Source: Gammaproteobacteria bacterium (GTDB lineage: Bacteria; Pseudomonadota; Gammaproteobacteria; PS1; Pseudothioglobaceae). From it: 16,939 bases of DNA. This document shows, piece after piece, positions 14,376 through 16,939 of this stretch; the first letter of the stretch is position 1, and each line of letters begins with the position of its first letter. The translations under genes and the position numbers were made by a program. The notes beneath the pieces are model-generated. The model was not told where the DNA came from. It searched no databases and worked only from the letters and a program-made list of their open reading frames with translations. The DNA is taken from assembly GCA_029941485.1 (NCBI GenBank), contig JAPYOZ010000015.1:1-16939 (forward strand), in the 5' to 3' direction.

Positions 14376-14771
14376 TTAACGTTTCGAATACTGTTCGCTC
14401 TTACGTGCTTTCTTGTGGCCAACTTTCTTACGCTCTACAATACGAGCATCACGGGTCACAAAACCTGCTTTACGTAAATCAGGTCTAAGATCATTGTCAT
14501 ATACCATTAACGCACGAGTAACGCCTAACCTTATAGCACCGGCTTGGCCTGTATCACCACCACCTTTAACCACAATGTTAAAATCAAATTTATCTCTCAT
14601 GTCCACCGTATCTAACGGTTGATTAATAATCATTGAAGAAGTCTCACGACCGAAGTATTCATTCATTGGGCGTTTATTTACTGTAAATACACCTTTACCT
14701 TTAGTCATGTAAACACGAGCTACTGATGTCTTTCTTCTGCCTGTTGCGTAAAATGTTTCTGTTTTTGCCAT
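14376..14771 (-). CDS. rpsI: 30S ribosomal protein S9
   Basis: Small-subunit protein whose C-terminal tail contacts P-site tRNA. At 131 residues it matches E. coli S9 (130). It shows YATGRRKTSVARVYM near the start, GGGDTGQAGAIRLGVTRAL in the middle, and the conserved end ...RKSEQYSKR. It lies 26 nt after rplM, the standard L13-S9 operon, with an AAGG element before the ATG. The shared bidirectional terminator follows. Confidence 0.98.
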   Translation of the reverse strand: MAKTETFYATGRRKTSVARVYMTKGKGVFTVNKRPMNEYFGRETSSMIINQPLDTVDMRDKFDFNIVVKGGGDTGQAGAIRLGVTRALMVYDNDLRPDLRKAGFVTRDARIVERKKVGHKKARKSEQYSKR

Positions 14772-14797
14772 AATAATATTGCCTTAAATATCTAAAA

Positions 14798-15226
14798 TCA
14801 AATTTCTAAAAGCTGGGGCTGTTGTGCGCCATGTGTATGTTCTGAACCTGCAAATACTTTCATTTTTCTAAACATATCTCTGCCTAATGGACCTTTTGGC
14901 AACATGCCTTTCACCGCTTTATTAATAATTTCTTCTGGCTTTTTAGCCTGTAAATCTTTGAACGCAATTGATTTTAAATGACCAACATAACCCGTGTGAT
15001 GGTGATACATCTTATCTTCAAACTTGTTGCCTGTCACTTTAACCTTTTCAGCGTTAACAATAACGATGTAGTCACCTGTATCAGTATGTGGGGTGAACTC
15101 CGCCTTGTGCTTACCACGAAGGCGAGAGGCAACTTCTGTTGCTAAACGACCCAGTGTTTTGCCATCGGCATCTACTAAGAACCAATCTCTTTTTACTTCG
15201 TGGGCTTTAGCGCTAAATGTTTTCAT
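14798..15226 (-). CDS. rplM: 50S ribosomal protein L13
   Basis: Early-assembly large-subunit protein. The 142-residue product equals E. coli L13 in length. It begins MKTFSAKAHEVKRDWFLVDA and contains LGRLATEVASRLRGKHK, DTGDYIVIVNAEK, MYHHHTGYVGH and VKGMLPKGPLGRDMFRKM, all family signatures. First gene of the rplM-rpsI operon, with a promoter upstream at about 15264-15292. Confidence 0.98.
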   Translation of the reverse strand: MKTFSAKAHEVKRDWFLVDADGKTLGRLATEVASRLRGKHKAEFTPHTDTGDYIVIVNAEKVKVTGNKFEDKMYHHHTGYVGHLKSIAFKDLQAKKPEEIINKAVKGMLPKGPLGRDMFRKMKVFAGSEHTHGAQQPQLLEI

Positions 15227-15263
15227 AATAATCCAATCTATCTACGTGCAGAATAATCGGACT

Positions 15264-15292
15264 ATTATAATCACTTTTTGTTTTGATTGGAA
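15264..15292 (-). promoter_or_regulatory. Promoter of rplM-rpsI (predicted)
   Basis: On the minus strand a perfect TATAAT (15269-15264) is preceded by a 17-nt spacer and TTCCAA (15292-15287), a weak -35 match. The leader would be about 30 nt. It lies in the 147-bp gap shared with the divergent tatD gene. Confidence 0.55.
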
Positions 15293-15373
15293 GCTTATCA
15301 TGCAATTTTAGTGTGAAAAACTTAATCCCAAACACAGCTTAATAAATGCCGGTTATGATAGCGCCTAACAAAT

Positions 15374-16048
15374 ATGATTAATTCACACGCACATCTAGAT
15401 TTTGATGACATGAATGCAATCGCTGAAAATGCGGTGGCTATTGTACCAAGTATTGGCAAACAAAACTGGATTGATGTTCAAATGTACCCTTATTTTGCGT
15501 TCGGAATTCACCCTTGGTTAGTAGAAATACACACCCAAAATGACTTAGAAAAATTGGAATATTTGGTTAAATGCAACAACCCAGTTGCCATTGGTGAGTG
15601 CGGGCTTGATTACGTTAAAGACATTGATAAAGATAAGCAAATTCATTTTTTTACCTCACAGCTAAAATTGGCAGAAAAATATAACTTGCCTGTGGCGATT
15701 CACGCAGTCAAAGCCACTGAAGACGTGATTTTTCTTTTGAAAAAATATCCGAAAGTCAAAGGCGAAATCCATGGATTTTCTGGCAGTGAAGAACAAGCCC
15801 AGCTACTAACAAGAATGGGGTTTTATTTAGGGTTTGGACTACAAATCACCAATCAAAAATCAACCAAAATCCGACAAATTGCTAAAAATTGTCCACTGGA
15901 ATTCATTCTGATTGAGACGGACGATCACCCTAATCCTGACGATTTGACCCTAGTAGCACAAGAAATTTCCAACCTTAAGCAAATACCAGTAGAAAGTGTC
16001 ATAACACAATGTGATAATAACGCCATTTCTTTATTTGGATTGAAATAA
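15374..16048 (+). CDS. TatD-family metal-dependent hydrolase (YjjV-like)
   Basis: Predicted metal-dependent phosphoesterase or DNase of the amidohydrolase-type TatD family, cytoplasmic. The metal ligands are visible: SHAHLD (4-9, His5 and His7), GECGLDY (74-80, Glu75), AIHAVK (108-113, His110), IHGFSG (132-137, His133) and IETDDH (180-185, Asp183). AFGIHPW (42-48) and HGFSGSEEQAQ resemble YjjV more than TatD proper, so I leave the symbol empty. At 224 residues it is compact against the usual 250-265, with short loops near the N-terminus and after ETD. Upstream there is only a weak -10-like TATGAT (15354-15359) very close to the start. The stop overlaps the tcdA start (TAATG). Confidence 0.88.
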   Translation: MINSHAHLDFDDMNAIAENAVAIVPSIGKQNWIDVQMYPYFAFGIHPWLVEIHTQNDLEKLEYLVKCNNPVAIGECGLDYVKDIDKDKQIHFFTSQLKLAEKYNLPVAIHAVKATEDVIFLLKKYPKVKGEIHGFSGSEEQAQLLTRMGFYLGFGLQITNQKSTKIRQIAKNCPLEFILIETDDHPNPDDLTLVAQEISNLKQIPVESVITQCDNNAISLFGLK

Positions 16049-16785
16049 TGTCTGGAAGTTGTGCACGCACTGAAATCCTATTAGGCCAACAAGGCTTAGC
16101 ACGCTTAGCCGAATCTCACGTGCTAATCGCTGGCCTTGGCGGTGTTGGTGGTGCTTGCGCTGAATCGCTATGTAGAGCAGGCGTAGGTACACTCACTTTG
16201 GTTGATTTTGATATCGTCTCTAAGACTGATCTTAATCGGCAATTAGTCGCGCTCAATTCAACATTAGATTTACCCAAAGTCGATGTTTTGGCCGATCGAC
16301 TTCATGATATTAACCCTGATACCATTATCATCAAGCGTAATGAATTTATCGATCGAGACAAAGCCGAAGCTATTGCGATTGAAGATGATCTTGATTTTGT
16401 GGCTGATTGTATTGATGCTATTGCTTGTAAAACTGTGCTCATTGATAGTTGTAATAAATCTGGCAAACTAATTATTTCTAGTATGGGTGCCGGCGGGCGA
16501 CTTGACCCAACCAAGGTGAAAATCTCACGCATGGATAAGACTGAAAACTGCGCCTTAGCTAGAGAGATGCGCAAACAGCTCAGACGCATTCAAGCGTCAC
16601 TCAAATTCTCGGTGGTGCATTCCACAGAACTGCAAATTAAAGCTCTGCCCCATCAAGAAATTGTTGCTACTGATACTTCACCTGCAGGCAGATCCAGAGC
16701 CGTTAATGGTGCTATTTCTTATATGCCCAATATTTTTGGGCTGATGATGGCGGGACACATTATCCAAACCCTACTAAGGTCTTAA
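16048..16785 (+). CDS. tcdA: tRNA threonylcarbamoyladenosine dehydratase TcdA
   Basis: E1-like (ThiF/MoeB family) enzyme that uses ATP to cyclise t6A37 of tRNAs to ct6A. The 245-residue protein (E. coli: 268) has the nucleotide-binding loop IAGLGGVGGACAESLCRAGVG (27-47), TLVDFDIV (50-57), DLNRQLVAL (61-69), PKVDVLADRLHDINP (76-90), DCIDAIACK (120-128), and SSMGAGGRLDPTKV (144-157). The middle differs from E. coli TcdA in lacking some loop residues, which accounts for the shorter length. Translation is probably coupled to the upstream tatD-like gene through TAATG. The last 50 bp are repeated in diverged form downstream (16885-16934). Confidence 0.92.
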   Translation: MSGSCARTEILLGQQGLARLAESHVLIAGLGGVGGACAESLCRAGVGTLTLVDFDIVSKTDLNRQLVALNSTLDLPKVDVLADRLHDINPDTIIIKRNEFIDRDKAEAIAIEDDLDFVADCIDAIACKTVLIDSCNKSGKLIISSMGAGGRLDPTKVKISRMDKTENCALAREMRKQLRRIQASLKFSVVHSTELQIKALPHQEIVATDTSPAGRSRAVNGAISYMPNIFGLMMAGHIIQTLLRS

Positions 16786-16797
16786 TTTTTTCCAAGT

Positions 16798-16884
16798 GAG
16801 GCAAAACCTCCCGAACTTATAATATTCAAATTGTTTATAATTCTCGCTTTTATAGCTACAATTGTTAACGTGAGGAATTGCCTC
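16798..16884. repeat. 87-bp AT-rich spacer bounded by an imperfect inverted repeat
   Basis: GAGGCAAAACCTC (16798-16810) and GAGGAATTGCCTC (16872-16884) match as an inverted repeat at 11 of 13 positions. Each is also a small hairpin with 4-bp arms GAGG/CCTC. Between them lie two TATAAT sequences (16818-16823 and 16836-16841) that could serve as -10 boxes. The right arm ends exactly where the duplicated tcdA tail begins. No protein is encoded. The identity is unknown. Confidence 0.4.
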
Positions 16885-16934
16885 TTGGGCTGATGATGGC
16901 AGGACACATCATTCAAACTCTATTAAAATCTTAA
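16885..16934 (+). pseudogene. Second, diverged copy of the tcdA 3' end
   Basis: These 50 bp align without gaps to 16736-16785, the end of tcdA, with 43 of 50 bases identical. Both encode GLMMAGHIIQTLL-x-S followed by TAA. All seven differences are silent or conservative: five codons are synonymous and one changes Arg to Lys (AGG to AAA). No start codon and no upstream part of tcdA is present, so this is a gene-tail remnant. The pattern suggests it once belonged to a functional homologue rather than drifting as non-coding DNA. Confidence 0.8.
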
Positions 16935-16939
16935 CAAAT

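Noticed and set aside
15354..15359. TATGAT as the tatD-like gene's -10 box
   Set aside because: The match is imperfect, there is no -35 partner, and the start would be almost leaderless; mentioned only in the gene entry.

Overview
The window looks like chromosomal DNA from an AT-rich, compact gammaproteobacterium. The pointers are cmoA, ubiC, lpxH, yciB, a PP0621-like gene, the yibN-grxC-gpsA order and the ridA-recG pair. The low GC (judged by eye), the short intergenic gaps and the many stop/start overlaps fit a streamlined marine lineage such as the SUP05/Thioglobus group or a related sulfur-oxidising symbiont. That placement is inference; no marker in the window proves it. I see no insertion sequence, phage gene, CRISPR array or toxin-antitoxin pair. 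Nearly all of it is conserved housekeeping DNA, and I found no convincing new biological system.

Region 1 (1-1415): on the minus strand, fabD (3' part cut by the window edge) lies beyond a terminator that closes the rplU-rpmA (L21-L27) operon. The rplU promoter faces away from the ppiB promoter in one short shared region. Region 2 (1446-2641, plus): ppiB and lpxH, 2 nt apart. Region 3 (6908-2618, minus): a PP0621-like membrane/zinc-ribbon protein, yciB, gcvT, gcvH and an RNase II-family nuclease, probably co-transcribed. The nuclease gene runs 24 bp into the convergent lpxH.

Region 4 (6954-14353, plus): tRNA-Leu(UAA), then a dense run of ridA, recG, ubiC, cmoA, trpG/pabA, a membrane rhodanese (yibN-like), grxC, gpsA, a histidine phosphatase and a secreted Bax-like glucosaminidase. 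Gaps are at most 30 nt and several genes overlap. A bidirectional terminator ends the run against the convergent rplM-rpsI (L13-S9) operon. ubiC, cmoA and trpG all draw on chorismate or its product prephenate. Region 5 (15374-16939, plus): tatD/yjjV-like hydrolase and tcdA overlap by one base. A diverged second copy of the last 50 bp of tcdA lies 99 bp downstream, at the edge of the window.

The observations most worth checking are the duplicated tcdA tail, the gcvT-gcvH spacer with nested repeats, the roughly 38-residue insertion in YciB, and the missing secB between grxC and gpsA. No stretch longer than about 150 bp lacks a gene.
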